A stretch of 64,000 nucleotides of DNA, taken from Halorarum halophilum. GTDB taxonomy: Archaea > Halobacteriota > Halobacteria > Halobacteriales > Haloferacaceae. Below, piece by piece: positions 54,442 through 63,976 of the stretch. Under the pieces are notes generated by a model. That model worked only from the letters and a program-made list of their open reading frames with translations. It was not told where the DNA came from and searched no databases. The stretch's first letter is position 1, and each line of letters begins with the position of its first letter. The position numbers were made by a program, and so were the translations under genes. The stretch is taken from positions 2,542,001 to 2,606,000 of the forward strand of contig NZ_CP058529.1 of assembly GCF_013401515.1 (NCBI RefSeq), written 5' to 3'.

Positions 54442-55502
54442 GGAGCGGGCCGCGGACGGTCGTCGTCGACGACTCGCGATTCATGCGGGGACTCATCACG
54501 GACATCCTCGAGTCCGGCGGGGTCGAGGTCGTCGCCGAGGCGGCCGACGGCGCCGAGGCGCTGTCGGTGGTCGCGGACGTCGACCCGGACGTGGTGACGA
54601 TGGACGTGGAGATGCCGCGGATGAACGGCATCGAGGCGGTCGAACGGCTCATGCGCGAGCACCCGACGCCGACCCTCATGCTGTCGGCGTACACCGAGGA
54701 CGGCGCCGAGGAGACGTTCGCCGCGCTCGACGCGGGCGCGGTCGATTTCTTCGCCAAACCGGGCGGCGAGGTGTCGATGGGCGTCTCACGGATGGAGGAA
54801 CAGCTCGTCGAGACGGTTCGATCGGTCGCCGAGGCCGACATCAGCGGGGGGCGGACGAGCGGCGCGGCGGTCGCAACGGCGACGCACGGCGGGACCGCAA
54901 CCGAGACGAGACCGGTCGGCGGCGTCGAGCCGAACACGACGGTCGTCATCGGCTCGTCGACCGGCGGCCCGGACGCCGTCGAACGCGTGCTCTCCGCGCT
55001 TCCCGGCGGGGAGGATCTCAGGGTACTCGTCGTCCAGCACATGCCCGAGGCGTTCACCGGTCGGTTCGCCGACCGCCTCGACGCGGCGTGTGAACTCGAC
55101 GTCGCGGAGGCGACGGACGGCGCGCGCATCGGCCGCGGCGAGGTCCTCGTCGCCCGCGGGGGCGAACACATGAAGGTCACGCGGTACCGCGACGGCCGAC
55201 TCCGCGTCCAGTTGATCGACGAGGACCGCGGGCAGAACGTCCGCCCGTCGGTCAACGTGACGATGGAGTCGGCGGCCGCGACGATCGACGACCCGCTCGT
55301 CGGCGTCATCCTCACGGGGATGGGCGACGACGGCGCGACCGGCGTGCGGGCCATCTCCGAGGCCGGCGGCCGCATCATCGCGCAGGACGAGGCGACCTCG
55401 GTCGTCTACGGGATGCCAAAGCGGGCGGCCGCCACGGGGCGCGTCGACACCGTGCTCCCGCTGGACGACGTCGCCGGCGGCATCGTCGGGGGTGCCTCGT
55501 AA
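54438..55502 (+). CDS. cheB: Chemotaxis methylesterase/deamidase CheB
   Basis: Removes receptor methyl groups when phosphorylated. The receiver domain (residues 5-125) has the acid pair D11/D12, phosphoacceptor D56 (VVTMDVEMPRMNG), and the switch Thr/Lys region (MLSAYTEDGAEE; FFAKPGGEVS). A linker leads to the esterase domain with catalytic Ser174 (GSSTGGPDA), His in VVQHMPEAFTGRF and Asp in TGMGDDGATG. The GTG at 54438 follows GGAGGTG by seven bases. cheA begins on the last base of its stop (TAATG). Confidence 0.95.
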   Translation: MRSGPRTVVVDDSRFMRGLITDILESGGVEVVAEAADGAEALSVVADVDPDVVTMDVEMPRMNGIEAVERLMREHPTPTLMLSAYTEDGAEETFAALDAGAVDFFAKPGGEVSMGVSRMEEQLVETVRSVAEADISGGRTSGAAVATATHGGTATETRPVGGVEPNTTVVIGSSTGGPDAVERVLSALPGGEDLRVLVVQHMPEAFTGRFADRLDAACELDVAEATDGARIGRGEVLVARGGEHMKVTRYRDGRLRVQLIDEDRGQNVRPSVNVTMESAAATIDDPLVGVILTGMGDDGATGVRAISEAGGRIIAQDEATSVVYGMPKRAAATGRVDTVLPLDDVAGGIVGGAS

Positions 55503-57643
55503 TGTCCGACGCACACATCCAGGCGTTCGTCCGCGAGAGCGAGGAGGGGATCACCGAGCTGAACAACTCGCTGCTGGCGCTGGAGTCGGACCCCGACGAC
55601 GCGGCGGCGATGGACGCCATCTTCCGGACCGCCCACACCCTGAAGGGGAACGCGGCGGCGATGGGGTTCTCGAAGTTCTCCGGGCTGGCGCACGCGATGG
55701 AGGACCTGCTCGACGAGGTCCGGGACGGCGACATCGACGTGTCCGCCGACCTGATGGACCTCCTGTTCGAGTGCGTGGACCACCTCGACGCCATGCTCGG
55801 CGACATCGACGAGACGGGCGACACGAACGTCGACCCGAGCGACACGGAGGAGGCGCTCAGGACCCTAGCGGAGGACGGCGTCGGAGCTCTAGACTCGGAT
55901 TCGGACGACGGGACCGCGGAAATCGACTCGGAAGCGAAATTGGACAAAACCGATAGCGGGCTCGGCGAATTGGAGGGCGAGGACGGCGGCCCCGTCGACT
56001 TCGATCACGGCCTCGGCCCGGCCGACGACGAGGGCGTCTACCGCGCGGCGGTGACGCTCGCGGAGACCGACATGCCGGGCGTCGACGCCATATTCCTCCT
56101 GCGGGCGGTCGAGGGATCGTTCGGCGACCTCGCGACCGACCCCGACCGCGAATCGCTCGAGGACGGCGCGGGCGCGGACGGCTTCGACCTCTACCTGACT
56201 GCGCCCGGCGCCGACGAGGTGGCGGCCGGACTCGAGGCGGTCGGGCAGGTCGACTCGGCCGACATCGCCGTCGTCGAACCGGCACCCGGCGAGGACGGCG
56301 GAACCGACGCAGAATCGGGCGCGGAACCGCCTGCCGAACCGGACGTGGAGGACCCCACCGCCGCCGAGGAATCGGACGACGGCGGCGCCGATCGGAGCAG
56401 TAGCTCCTCCTCGGACACCATCTCGTCGGTCCGCGTCGACGTGGACCAGCTCGACGACCTGTACGGGCTCGTCGAGCAGCTGGTGACGAGCCGGATCAAG
56501 CTCCGCCGGGAGATGGAGGAGTCCGGCATCGACTCGGGCAACCTCGACGAGCTCGACAAGATCAGCTCGAACCTCCAGAACACGGTGATGGACATGCGGC
56601 TCATCCCGCTGTCCGCGGTCGTCGACACCTTCCCGCGGCTCGTGCGCGACATCGCGCGCGACCAGGACAAGGAGGTGAACTTCGACATCGACGGTCGCGA
56701 CATCGAACTCGACCGCACCATCCTCACCGAGATCAGGGACCCGCTCGTCCACATCCTCCGCAACGCCGTGGACCACGGCATCGAGGACCCGGCCGAGCGC
56801 GAGGCCGCCGGGAAGGAGTCGACGGGTACCATCGAACTCCGCGCGGACCGCGAGCGCGACCACGTCACCATCGTCGTCGAGGACGACGGCGGCGGCATCG
56901 ACGCGGACGCGCTCCGCGAGAAGGCCGTCGAGAAGGGCGTGAAGACGCCCGCGGAGGTCGAGGCGATGGACGACGACGAGGCGCGGGAGCTCGTCTTCCA
57001 CCCCGGCTTCTCCACCAACGACGAGGTGACCGACGTGAGCGGCCGCGGCGTCGGCATGGACGTGGTGAAGACCACCGTCAAGGAGCTCGACGGGGCCGTC
57101 TCGCTCACCTCGACCCCCGGCGAGGGCACGCGTTTCGAGATCCGCCTGCCCGTCACGGTCGCCATCGTCCGCGTAATGTTCATCGAGGTGGACGGCGTCG
57201 AGTACGGCGTTCCGATCAAGAACATCGCGGAGGTGTCGCGCGCGACCGGCGTCGACGTCGCCCACGGCGACGAGGTCGTGCGCCACGACGACGACATCTA
57301 CCCGGTGGTCCGCCTCGGCGAGGTGTTCGCCGACGTACGCGCCGGTGGCGGCGCCGCGAGCGCCGTCGCCGACGGCGGGAGCGACCTGCCGGAGGGCGAG
57401 CTCGCCGGGGCCGACGCGGCCGCCGACGGAGCCGACCACACCGACGGGATGCTGTTGCGCATCCGCGAGGACAAGCGGCCCGTGGCGCTCCACTGCGATG
57501 AGGTGCTCCACCAGGAGGAGGTCGTCGTGAAGCCGCTCGAGGGCATCCTCTCGGGGACGCCCGGCCTCTCGGGGACGGCGGTCCTCGGGGACGGCGACGT
57601 CGTGTCCATCCTCGACGTGGAGACGCTGGGGGACCGCCGATGA
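55502..57643 (+). CDS. cheA: Chemotaxis histidine kinase CheA
   Basis: The central kinase of taxis, phosphorylating CheY and CheB. The 713 residues are ordered HPt with phospho-His45 (FRTAHTLKGNAAAMGF), an acidic linker, a P2-like domain (~175-255), a second acidic Ser-rich linker, the P3 dimerisation helices (DQLDDLYGLVEQLVTSRIKL), the P4 ATPase with N-box NAVDHGIEDP, G1 DDGGGIDAD and G2 GRGVGMDVVKTTV, and a C-terminal CheW-like P5. It is coupled to cheB upstream (TAATG) and cheR downstream (ATGA). Confidence 0.96.
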   Translation: MSDAHIQAFVRESEEGITELNNSLLALESDPDDAAAMDAIFRTAHTLKGNAAAMGFSKFSGLAHAMEDLLDEVRDGDIDVSADLMDLLFECVDHLDAMLGDIDETGDTNVDPSDTEEALRTLAEDGVGALDSDSDDGTAEIDSEAKLDKTDSGLGELEGEDGGPVDFDHGLGPADDEGVYRAAVTLAETDMPGVDAIFLLRAVEGSFGDLATDPDRESLEDGAGADGFDLYLTAPGADEVAAGLEAVGQVDSADIAVVEPAPGEDGGTDAESGAEPPAEPDVEDPTAAEESDDGGADRSSSSSSDTISSVRVDVDQLDDLYGLVEQLVTSRIKLRREMEESGIDSGNLDELDKISSNLQNTVMDMRLIPLSAVVDTFPRLVRDIARDQDKEVNFDIDGRDIELDRTILTEIRDPLVHILRNAVDHGIEDPAEREAAGKESTGTIELRADRERDHVTIVVEDDGGGIDADALREKAVEKGVKTPAEVEAMDDDEARELVFHPGFSTNDEVTDVSGRGVGMDVVKTTVKELDGAVSLTSTPGEGTRFEIRLPVTVAIVRVMFIEVDGVEYGVPIKNIAEVSRATGVDVAHGDEVVRHDDDIYPVVRLGEVFADVRAGGGAASAVADGGSDLPEGELAGADAAADGADHTDGMLLRIREDKRPVALHCDEVLHQEEVVVKPLEGILSGTPGLSGTAVLGDGDVVSILDVETLGDRR

Positions 57644-58455
57644 GCACGCTGGACGGGGACGACGGCCTCTCCCGGGTCATCCGCTACGTGGAGGACGAGG
57701 TGCCGTTCGAACCGGGCTACTACAACCAGGCGTACCTCGGCAGGCGCATCGCCGCGCGGATGCAGCGACGGGACGCCGAGGACCACTCTGAGTACCTCGG
57801 AATCCTCCGCCGCGACGACGACGAGCGCGGGAAGCTCCTGGACGCGCTCACCATCAACGTCACCGGCTTCTTCCGGGACCCGGACATGTGGGCGGACCTC
57901 CGCCCGGTGCTCCGGGAGCTCTCGGCCGACCGGCGACGGGTGGACGCGTGGAGCGCCCCGTGCGCCGACGGCAGGGAGCCGTACTCGCTCGTGATGCTCG
58001 CGACGGACGACCCCGAGGTGAACGAGCGCCGCCTCAGCGTCACCGCGTCGGACATCAGCGAGGAGGCGCTCGCGGCCGCACGGGCCGGCGTGTACGAGAC
58101 CACCCGGACGACCGACATCGGCGAGCAGCTCGGCCCCCTCTCGGCGTACGAGCCGTACGTCGAGGAGGACGGCAACGTCTTCCGGGTGCGCGATCCGGTG
58201 AAGGAGCGCGTCACCTTCGAGACGCGGGACCTCATCGACGACGGACCCCGATCGAACGTCGACCTGCTGTTCTGCAGGAACCTCCTCATCTACATCGACA
58301 CCGCGTTCAAGGAGGGGCTGTTCGAGACCCTGCAGGCGTCGCTCCGCGAGGGCGGCTACCTCGTGGTCGGGAAGACCGAGACCGTCCCGCCGGGCTGTCG
58401 CGACTCGTTCGAGCCCGTGGCGAAACGCAGCCGGATCTACCGCTACACGGGATAA
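57640..58455 (+). CDS. cheR: Chemotaxis protein methyltransferase CheR
   Basis: Uses SAM to methylate transducer glutamates. The 271-residue product has the all-helical N-domain (EPGYYNQAYLGRRIAARMQR, with the Arg-rich contact helix), the SAM loop WSAPCADGREPYSLVML (Cys-Ala-Asp-Gly variant of the usual SxGEEPYSLA), TASDISEEALAAAR, and VDLLFCRNLLIYID. It overlaps cheA by four bases and the HEAT-repeat gene by one base. The CADGREP loop retains the Glu-Pro-Tyr of the family. Confidence 0.95.
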   Translation: MSTLDGDDGLSRVIRYVEDEVPFEPGYYNQAYLGRRIAARMQRRDAEDHSEYLGILRRDDDERGKLLDALTINVTGFFRDPDMWADLRPVLRELSADRRRVDAWSAPCADGREPYSLVMLATDDPEVNERRLSVTASDISEEALAAARAGVYETTRTTDIGEQLGPLSAYEPYVEEDGNVFRVRDPVKERVTFETRDLIDDGPRSNVDLLFCRNLLIYIDTAFKEGLFETLQASLREGGYLVVGKTETVPPGCRDSFEPVAKRSRIYRYTG

Positions 58456-59681
58456 TGTCGCTCTACCGCCTCGCCCGTGACAACGACATGGAGGAGCTCT
58501 GCGACAGGGCGAAGGGGAGCGGGAGCCCCGCGGTTCGACGGCGCGCCGCCCTGATGCTCGGCGACGTCGGCGACGTCGAGGACGACCGGACCGTCGACGT
58601 GCTTATCCACCTCGTCACCGACGACGACGACGACCGGGTCCGCGCGGCCGCCGTCGACGCGCTCGACGACCTCGGCAACGAGGCGATCGAGCGCCTGCTC
58701 GCCAGGACCGCCGGCGTCGACCCGAACGGCGCGAACTGGGCCGCGGTCCGGGCGTTCGCGAAGGCGCTCTCGGCGGACATCCCCGAGTTCCGGATGGCCG
58801 CGGCCAACGCGCTGGGTCGCATCGGCGACTCCGACGCGGTCGGCCCGCTCGTCAAGCGCCTCGAGGACCCCGACCCGCACGTCCGCGAGCGCGTCTGCCA
58901 CGCGCTGGGCCGCATCGGCGACCCGCGTGCGGTCGGGAGGATCGAGGCGAAACTCGACGACGACCACGGCGCGGTGAAGGCGGCCGCCGCGGACGCGCTC
59001 GGCACGATCGCCACCGGACCCGCGCTCGCGGCCCTGGTCGACCTGCTGGAGGACGAGAACCCCTCCATCCGCCGGGTCGCGGCGAGCGCGCTCGGCAACG
59101 CCACCAGCGCGAAACCGGTTCCGCGGCTCGCGGCGGCGCTCGGCGACGAGCACGACACGGTCCGCCGCGCGGCGGTGTTCTCCATCATCGAACTGCTGGC
59201 GAACGCGCCGACGAAGCAGTCCCACCAGGTGCGCGAGGCGGTCGTCTCGGAACTGCGCGAGGCCGACGACGAGACGGTGCTCGGGCCGCTGGTGGAGATC
59301 CTGGAGGAGGCGTCCCAGGTCCGCCAGCGTCGCAACGCGGTCTGGTTCCTCGGGCGCGTCACGAGCGAACAGCCGCCCCAGGTGGTGATCGACGCGCTCG
59401 TCGAGGCGCTCTCGGACGAGGACAAGATGACCGCCCAGTTCGCCGCGACGAGCATCGCCGAACTGGAGGGTCTCAACGTCGAGTCGACGCTCATCGAACT
59501 GCTGCGCGACGACGACGCGTCCGTCGAGGCCCGCGCGAAGGCGGCCTTCGCGCTCGGCGACGTTGGCGGCTCGCGGGCCCGCGAGGAGCTCGACCGGATC
59601 ACCGACCTCGACGGCGTCGACAAACAGATCAGGAAACGGGCGTTCGCCGCCCTCTCCAAGCTCGGAGGTGTGAGAGCATGA
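58455..59681 (+). CDS. HEAT-repeat (PBS lyase-like) protein of the che operon
   Basis: A 408-residue alpha-solenoid. At least eight HEAT units of ~31 residues are visible, with the repeated pattern VRxAAxxALGxIGDxxAV (for example FRMAAANALGRIGDSDAVGP, then VRERVCHALGRIGDPRAVGR). Halobacterium has a similar HEAT protein beside CheF that interacts with Che proteins (established knowledge), so a scaffold role linking Che signalling to CheF is likely. It starts on the last base of the cheR stop and overlaps cheF by four bases. Confidence 0.9.
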   Translation: MSLYRLARDNDMEELCDRAKGSGSPAVRRRAALMLGDVGDVEDDRTVDVLIHLVTDDDDDRVRAAAVDALDDLGNEAIERLLARTAGVDPNGANWAAVRAFAKALSADIPEFRMAAANALGRIGDSDAVGPLVKRLEDPDPHVRERVCHALGRIGDPRAVGRIEAKLDDDHGAVKAAAADALGTIATGPALAALVDLLEDENPSIRRVAASALGNATSAKPVPRLAAALGDEHDTVRRAAVFSIIELLANAPTKQSHQVREAVVSELREADDETVLGPLVEILEEASQVRQRRNAVWFLGRVTSEQPPQVVIDALVEALSDEDKMTAQFAATSIAELEGLNVESTLIELLRDDDASVEARAKAAFALGDVGGSRAREELDRITDLDGVDKQIRKRAFAALSKLGGVRA

Positions 59682-60553
59682 ACGAGCAGAACGGCGAGGA
59701 GTACAAGGTCGCGGACACGCGCGGCCGATTCGCGCAGGCGGTGCGCGGCGGCCGGAAGCTGAACGACGTGTCCTGGACGAACGGGCGCATCATCCTCTCG
59801 AACAAGCGCATCGTCCTGGTCACGAACGAGGGCAAGCGCACCATCGCGCTCTCGGCCGTCGAGGGCATCGGCGGGCGCTTCGACGCCAGCCAGGAGGTCG
59901 CGCGCGTCTCGAACTACGTCAGCATCAGGCTGGGCGAGGAGGTGTTCCTCCTCACCTCGGAGAACCACGACGAGTTCCGCACGAACCTCTACCGCGCGTT
60001 CCTCGACCGGCGGGTCATCTACGCGCGGCACCCGGCCGTCGCGGGCGGCGTGGTCCAGGACACCGAGTGGGAGCAAGCCCGCGTGAAGGTGGAGGCAGAC
60101 GGCATCAGCATCGCCCAGCAGAGCGGGGCGTTCGTCCGGCTCGAACTCGACGACATCGGCACGCTGGAGGAGGCGGAACGCACCGTCTTCGACGAGAAGC
60201 GGACCGTCATCGAGGCCGAGCACACCGACGACGACGGAACCAGCGTCCAGACATACCTCTCGGGCGAGCCGTGGCACGTCGCCGTCATCAAGTCGTACCT
60301 CAAGCAGCGCCAGGAGCAGACCCAGGGCTCGATCGACCTGAGCGAGTCCGAGCGCGAGGTGCTGATGGCGCTCTACTCCGGCGTGTCGTCGTTCGAGGTG
60401 CCGAACTTCCTCGGCATGGACGTCGACCGCGTCGAGGAGACGTTCGAGCGCCTCGTCGAACTCGACGTGTTGGAGGAGGTGCGGACGCGGCGTGAGGTGA
60501 ACCTGATGCCGCGCGGCCGGAACATCGCCAGCGAGGCGATGAACGAGCAGTGA
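59678..60553 (+). CDS. cheF: Chemotaxis protein CheF (first copy)
   Basis: An archaea-specific adaptor that binds phosphorylated CheY and connects it to the archaellum motor. The 291-residue product has the CheF pattern: TNGRIILSNKRIVLVTNEGK near the N-terminus, a beta-rich middle (RLGEEVFLLTSENHDEF; FLDRRVIYARHPAVAGG), and a C-terminal winged-helix-like part (SEREVLMALYSGVSSFEVPN). It is the last gene of the cheB-cheA-cheR-HEAT-cheF operon, with ATGA overlap. A diverged second copy lies at 62174-63040. Confidence 0.92.
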   Translation: MNEQNGEEYKVADTRGRFAQAVRGGRKLNDVSWTNGRIILSNKRIVLVTNEGKRTIALSAVEGIGGRFDASQEVARVSNYVSIRLGEEVFLLTSENHDEFRTNLYRAFLDRRVIYARHPAVAGGVVQDTEWEQARVKVEADGISIAQQSGAFVRLELDDIGTLEEAERTVFDEKRTVIEAEHTDDDGTSVQTYLSGEPWHVAVIKSYLKQRQEQTQGSIDLSESEREVLMALYSGVSSFEVPNFLGMDVDRVEETFERLVELDVLEEVRTRREVNLMPRGRNIASEAMNEQ

Positions 60554-60687
60554 CTCCCGGGGCCGTTTCCGATTTCGGGTTCGGTTCCGTGGTCGCTGAC
60601 TAAACCTAACCTCGACAGCCACGGCCTCTTTCATATCGACGGTGTCGAGGGCAACACCTTGATGGAGCGAGACGACGAAAACCGGGC

Positions 60688-62112
60688 ATGTCGGCGTCCT
60701 ACGGTCCGGGGTTCCGCTCGTTGACGAGCGAGGTCGCCGACCACCGCCCGCCGGTGGAGGGGTCGATCCCCGAGTGGCTCTCGGGGACGCTCGTTCGCAA
60801 CGGACCCGGTCGCTTCGACGTCGGGTCCGAACGCCTCACCCACTGGTTCGACGGGTTGGCGATGCTCCGTCGCTACGCCTTCGACGACGGCGAGGTCACC
60901 TACTCGAACAGGTTCCTCCGGACGAACGCGTACGAGGACGCGTTGCGCGGGTCGCTGACCGGGCAGTTCGCCACCGACGCGCGCGGCTGGCGGAAGGTCC
61001 TCTCGTGGCTCCGGTCGCTCGGGCCGCCGGACAGCACGGACAACGCGAACGTCCACGTCGCCCGTCTCGACGGCGAGTACATCGCGCTCACCGAAGCCCC
61101 GCGCCGCGTCGCCTTCGATCCGCGGACGCTCGGAACGCGCGGGGAGTTCACGTTCGAGGACGAACTGACCGAACACGTCGCGACCGCGCACCTCGTCGAC
61201 GACCCCCACCGAGGGGAGTGGGTGGGGTTCGCGACCCAGTTCGGGCGCCGGCCTCGGTACCACCTCTACCGGGTTCCCGAGGGGAGCAGGTCGCGGGAGA
61301 TGATCGCGTCGATCGACGCCGACGGGCCGGCGTACGTCCACGACTGCAGCGTCACTGCCGACCACGTCGTCGTCGTCGAGACGCCGCTGGTGATCTCCGT
61401 GCTGCGGGCGCTCAGCCCGTTCTCCGAGGGTGTCCTCGACGCGTTCGACTGGCGACCCGAGCGGGGGACGCGCGTGCTGGTCGTCGATCGGGAGGCCGGC
61501 GACCTGGTGGCCGACCCGACGCTCCCGCCCGCGTTCGTGTTCCACCACATCAACGCCTACGCCGACGGCGACGCGGTGGTACTGGACCTTGTCGAGTACC
61601 CGAACGCGGACGTCGTAGACGCGATGCGGCTGGACGATCTCGACGGCGACGGGTCCGATACCGAGTCGGGGTTCCCGGACGTTCCGGACGGGTACCCTGT
61701 ACGGTACCGAATCGACACGCGACGCGGCATCGCCGATCGCGCTCGACTCCATCCGACGGCGATGGAGATGCCGCGCGTCCCACGTCGTGTCGTCGGCCGC
61801 CGGCATCGCTACGCATACGGTCAGGGGACGGACCGCGACGGCGCGACCGGCCTCGTGAAACTCGACTGCGAGGCCGGAACGACACGCGAGTGGTGGGAGC
61901 GGTCGGTGTTCGTGGAGGAACCGATTCCCGTACGGCGACCGGGTGGGACCGACGAGGACGACGGCGTGGTGGTGGCGACGGCGCTCGACACCGACCGCGA
62001 GCGGACGCTCCTCCTCGTCTTCGACGCCGCGACGCTCGACCTCCGGGCACGGGCGGTCCTCCCGCACGTGGAGCCGTTCGGCTTCCACGGCCGGTTCTTC
62101 GCGGAACCGTGA
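60688..62112 (+). CDS. Carotenoid oxygenase (RPE65/CCD family)
   Basis: An iron dioxygenase that cleaves carotenoids to apocarotenoids or retinal. The 474-residue product has the seven-blade propeller pattern and the four Fe-ligand histidines in order: H168 (VATAHLVDD), H218 (YVHDCS), H286 (FVFHHINAY) and H467 (FGFHGRFF, six residues from the end). PEWLSGTLVRNGPGRF near the start is the family N-terminal mark. It stands between two cheF genes and could feed retinal to sensory rhodopsins. The usual haloarchaeal Brp/Blh enzymes belong to another family. Confidence 0.93.
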   Translation: MSASYGPGFRSLTSEVADHRPPVEGSIPEWLSGTLVRNGPGRFDVGSERLTHWFDGLAMLRRYAFDDGEVTYSNRFLRTNAYEDALRGSLTGQFATDARGWRKVLSWLRSLGPPDSTDNANVHVARLDGEYIALTEAPRRVAFDPRTLGTRGEFTFEDELTEHVATAHLVDDPHRGEWVGFATQFGRRPRYHLYRVPEGSRSREMIASIDADGPAYVHDCSVTADHVVVVETPLVISVLRALSPFSEGVLDAFDWRPERGTRVLVVDREAGDLVADPTLPPAFVFHHINAYADGDAVVLDLVEYPNADVVDAMRLDDLDGDGSDTESGFPDVPDGYPVRYRIDTRRGIADRARLHPTAMEMPRVPRRVVGRRHRYAYGQGTDRDGATGLVKLDCEAGTTREWWERSVFVEEPIPVRRPGGTDEDDGVVVATALDTDRERTLLLVFDAATLDLRARAVLPHVEPFGFHGRFFAEP

Positions 62113-62173
62113 TCCCCGATCGAGGCGGTCCGCTCGCCGATCGAACGGACCTGCGAACCGGAGCCAGGATACC

Positions 62174-63040
62174 TCAGGTGTTCACGGACTCGATCCGCTG
62201 GCCAACCACGACCCGGCCCTTCGCGGTGAGCTTCGTCCCGGTGTCGGTGTCCACCACGATGCCCTCCTCCGCGAGCCCGTTGAGGAGCATCGTGAGGCGC
62301 TGCGGCTCGATGTCGACGATGGAGGAGAGCGAGACGCCCTCGCCGGCGGAGTAGAGCGCCACGAGCACCTCCAGTTCGTCCTCGTCGAGGCTGACGTCCG
62401 CCAGTTCCTCCTGCACGTCCGCGTAGCGCAGCCGGATGTACCGGCCGAGCAGGTTCGTCTTCCGGCCGGAGCCGATACCGACCTCGGAGGTGGCGGCCGT
62501 GCCGTCCTCGATGTGCCGGAAGGTGACGACCGGCCGGGGGCCGTTGCCCAGGTCGCGGTCCTCGCGCTCGACCGAGATGACCGTCTCCAGGTCGACCGTG
62601 AACGGGCCCTCGTCGCGCTCGAAGGTGAGCGACCCGTGCTGGAGCTTCAGCGACGCCTTCGTCGGCGCCGCGTCCGTTACCCGGCCGCCGATCCGCGCCG
62701 GGTGGCGCACGAGCACGCCGGTCCCGTTGAGCAGCACCTTGAACAGCACCGTGCCGAACCGGTCGATGTTGGTGTTCGACCCCTCGATGGCGGCGACGCG
62801 GCGCTCGTCGCCGACCCGGTAGGCGACGGTGACGGTGTCGTTGAAGTAGCCGGCCATCTCCGGGGGAACCTGTCCCACCTTCACGTCGAACACCGACGAG
62901 AGGGGGATCGTCTCCTTCAGGCCGTCCGCCGCGAGCACGAGCCGTCGCTGGCTGAGGATGATGCGTCCGGTGGGGGGGTCCCCCGTGACGCCGGGCGCGA
63001 AGAACCGACCGACGAAATCAGCGACGACCGACTCGCTCAT
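62174..63040 (-). CDS. cheF: Chemotaxis protein CheF (second copy)
   Basis: A 288-residue paralogue of the CheF at 59678. TGRIILSQRRLVLAADGLKE aligns with the TNGRIILSNKRIVLV start of the first copy, and EDELEVLVALYSAGEGVSLS with its winged-helix segment. Beyond these, identity is low. It lies on the opposite strand, convergent with the carotenoid oxygenase gene. Halobacterium also has two CheF proteins, only one of which is strictly needed for taxis (established knowledge). This copy may be a specialised or accessory form. Confidence 0.9.
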   Translation of the reverse strand: MSESVVADFVGRFFAPGVTGDPPTGRIILSQRRLVLAADGLKETIPLSSVFDVKVGQVPPEMAGYFNDTVTVAYRVGDERRVAAIEGSNTNIDRFGTVLFKVLLNGTGVLVRHPARIGGRVTDAAPTKASLKLQHGSLTFERDEGPFTVDLETVISVEREDRDLGNGPRPVVTFRHIEDGTAATSEVGIGSGRKTNLLGRYIRLRYADVQEELADVSLDEDELEVLVALYSAGEGVSLSSIVDIEPQRLTMLLNGLAEEGIVVDTDTGTKLTAKGRVVVGQRIESVNT

Positions 63041-63247
63041 AATCCCCGCAACACCCCGGTTTACTTCACCGTTTCGGGCGCCGTATCCGAATCGATACCC
63101 CGACTACGGGCCGACTGACCCGCGAACGTCGGCGATCGGCGCCCGCGAACCGGCCGTTCGGCTGGGGATGGGCTGGGCGTCTGGACGGCCTCTCCTGCCG
63201 CCACCACGAACGGTTTTCCCCCCGCCCGCGCTACCGTCACCCAGCGA

Positions 63248-63976
63248 ATGACGCACTTTCCGGAGTTCGAGGTGGTCCCGGCGGTCGACGTGAAGGGCGG
63301 CGAGACCGTCCAGCTGGTCGGCGGCGAGCCGGGGACCGGGTCGCGGTACGGCGATCCCGTCGAGGTCGCGGAACGGTGGGTCGCGGCGGGGGCGCGGACG
63401 CTCCACCTCGTCGACCTCGACGGCGCGTTCGTCGGCGAGCGGACCAACGCCACGGCGCTCTCGGCCATCGTGGACGCCGTCGGCGACGAGGTCGGGGTGC
63501 AGGTCGGCGGCGGCATCCGGACCGCGGCCGACGCCGAGCAGTTGCTCGACGGCGGCGTCGACCGGGTCATCCTCGGCACCGCCGCCGTGGAGACCCCCGA
63601 CATCGTGGCGGAGATCTCCGCCGACCACCCGGGGAGCGTGGTGGTGAGCCTCGACGCGAGGGACGGCGAGGTCGTCGTCTCGGGCTGGACAGAGGGGACG
63701 GGACTCGACCCCGCGGAGGCCGCCGCGCGCTACGAGGACCTCGGCGCGGGTGCCATCCTGTTCACCGACGTGGACGTGGAAGGCCAGTTGGAGGGCGTGA
63801 ACCGCGCGGCCGTCGAGCGCGTCGTCGACGCGGTGGACGTCCCGGTCGTCGCCTCCGGCGGGGTCGCCTCGCTGGACGACATCCGGGAACTGCGGGAGGC
63901 CGGCGCGGCGGCCGTCGTCGTCGGGACCGCGCTCTACGAGGAGCGGTTCACCCTGCAAGAAGCGATGGAGGTCTGA
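63248..63976 (+). CDS. hisA: ProFAR isomerase (HisA)
   Basis: 1-(5-phosphoribosyl)-5-[(5-phosphoribosylamino)methylideneamino]imidazole-4-carboxamide isomerase of histidine synthesis, a (beta/alpha)8 barrel. The 242 residues have the catalytic Asp in VVPAVDVKGGETVQL at strand 1 and Asp in ILFTDVDVEGQLEG at strand 5. The two phosphate sites are VGGGIRTAADAEQLL and ASGGVASLDDIRELREAG. It has its own promoter region (63041-63247), with no other his gene in view. Confidence 0.95.
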   Translation: MTHFPEFEVVPAVDVKGGETVQLVGGEPGTGSRYGDPVEVAERWVAAGARTLHLVDLDGAFVGERTNATALSAIVDAVGDEVGVQVGGGIRTAADAEQLLDGGVDRVILGTAAVETPDIVAEISADHPGSVVVSLDARDGEVVVSGWTEGTGLDPAEAAARYEDLGAGAILFTDVDVEGQLEGVNRAAVERVVDAVDVPVVASGGVASLDDIRELREAGAAAVVVGTALYEERFTLQEAMEV

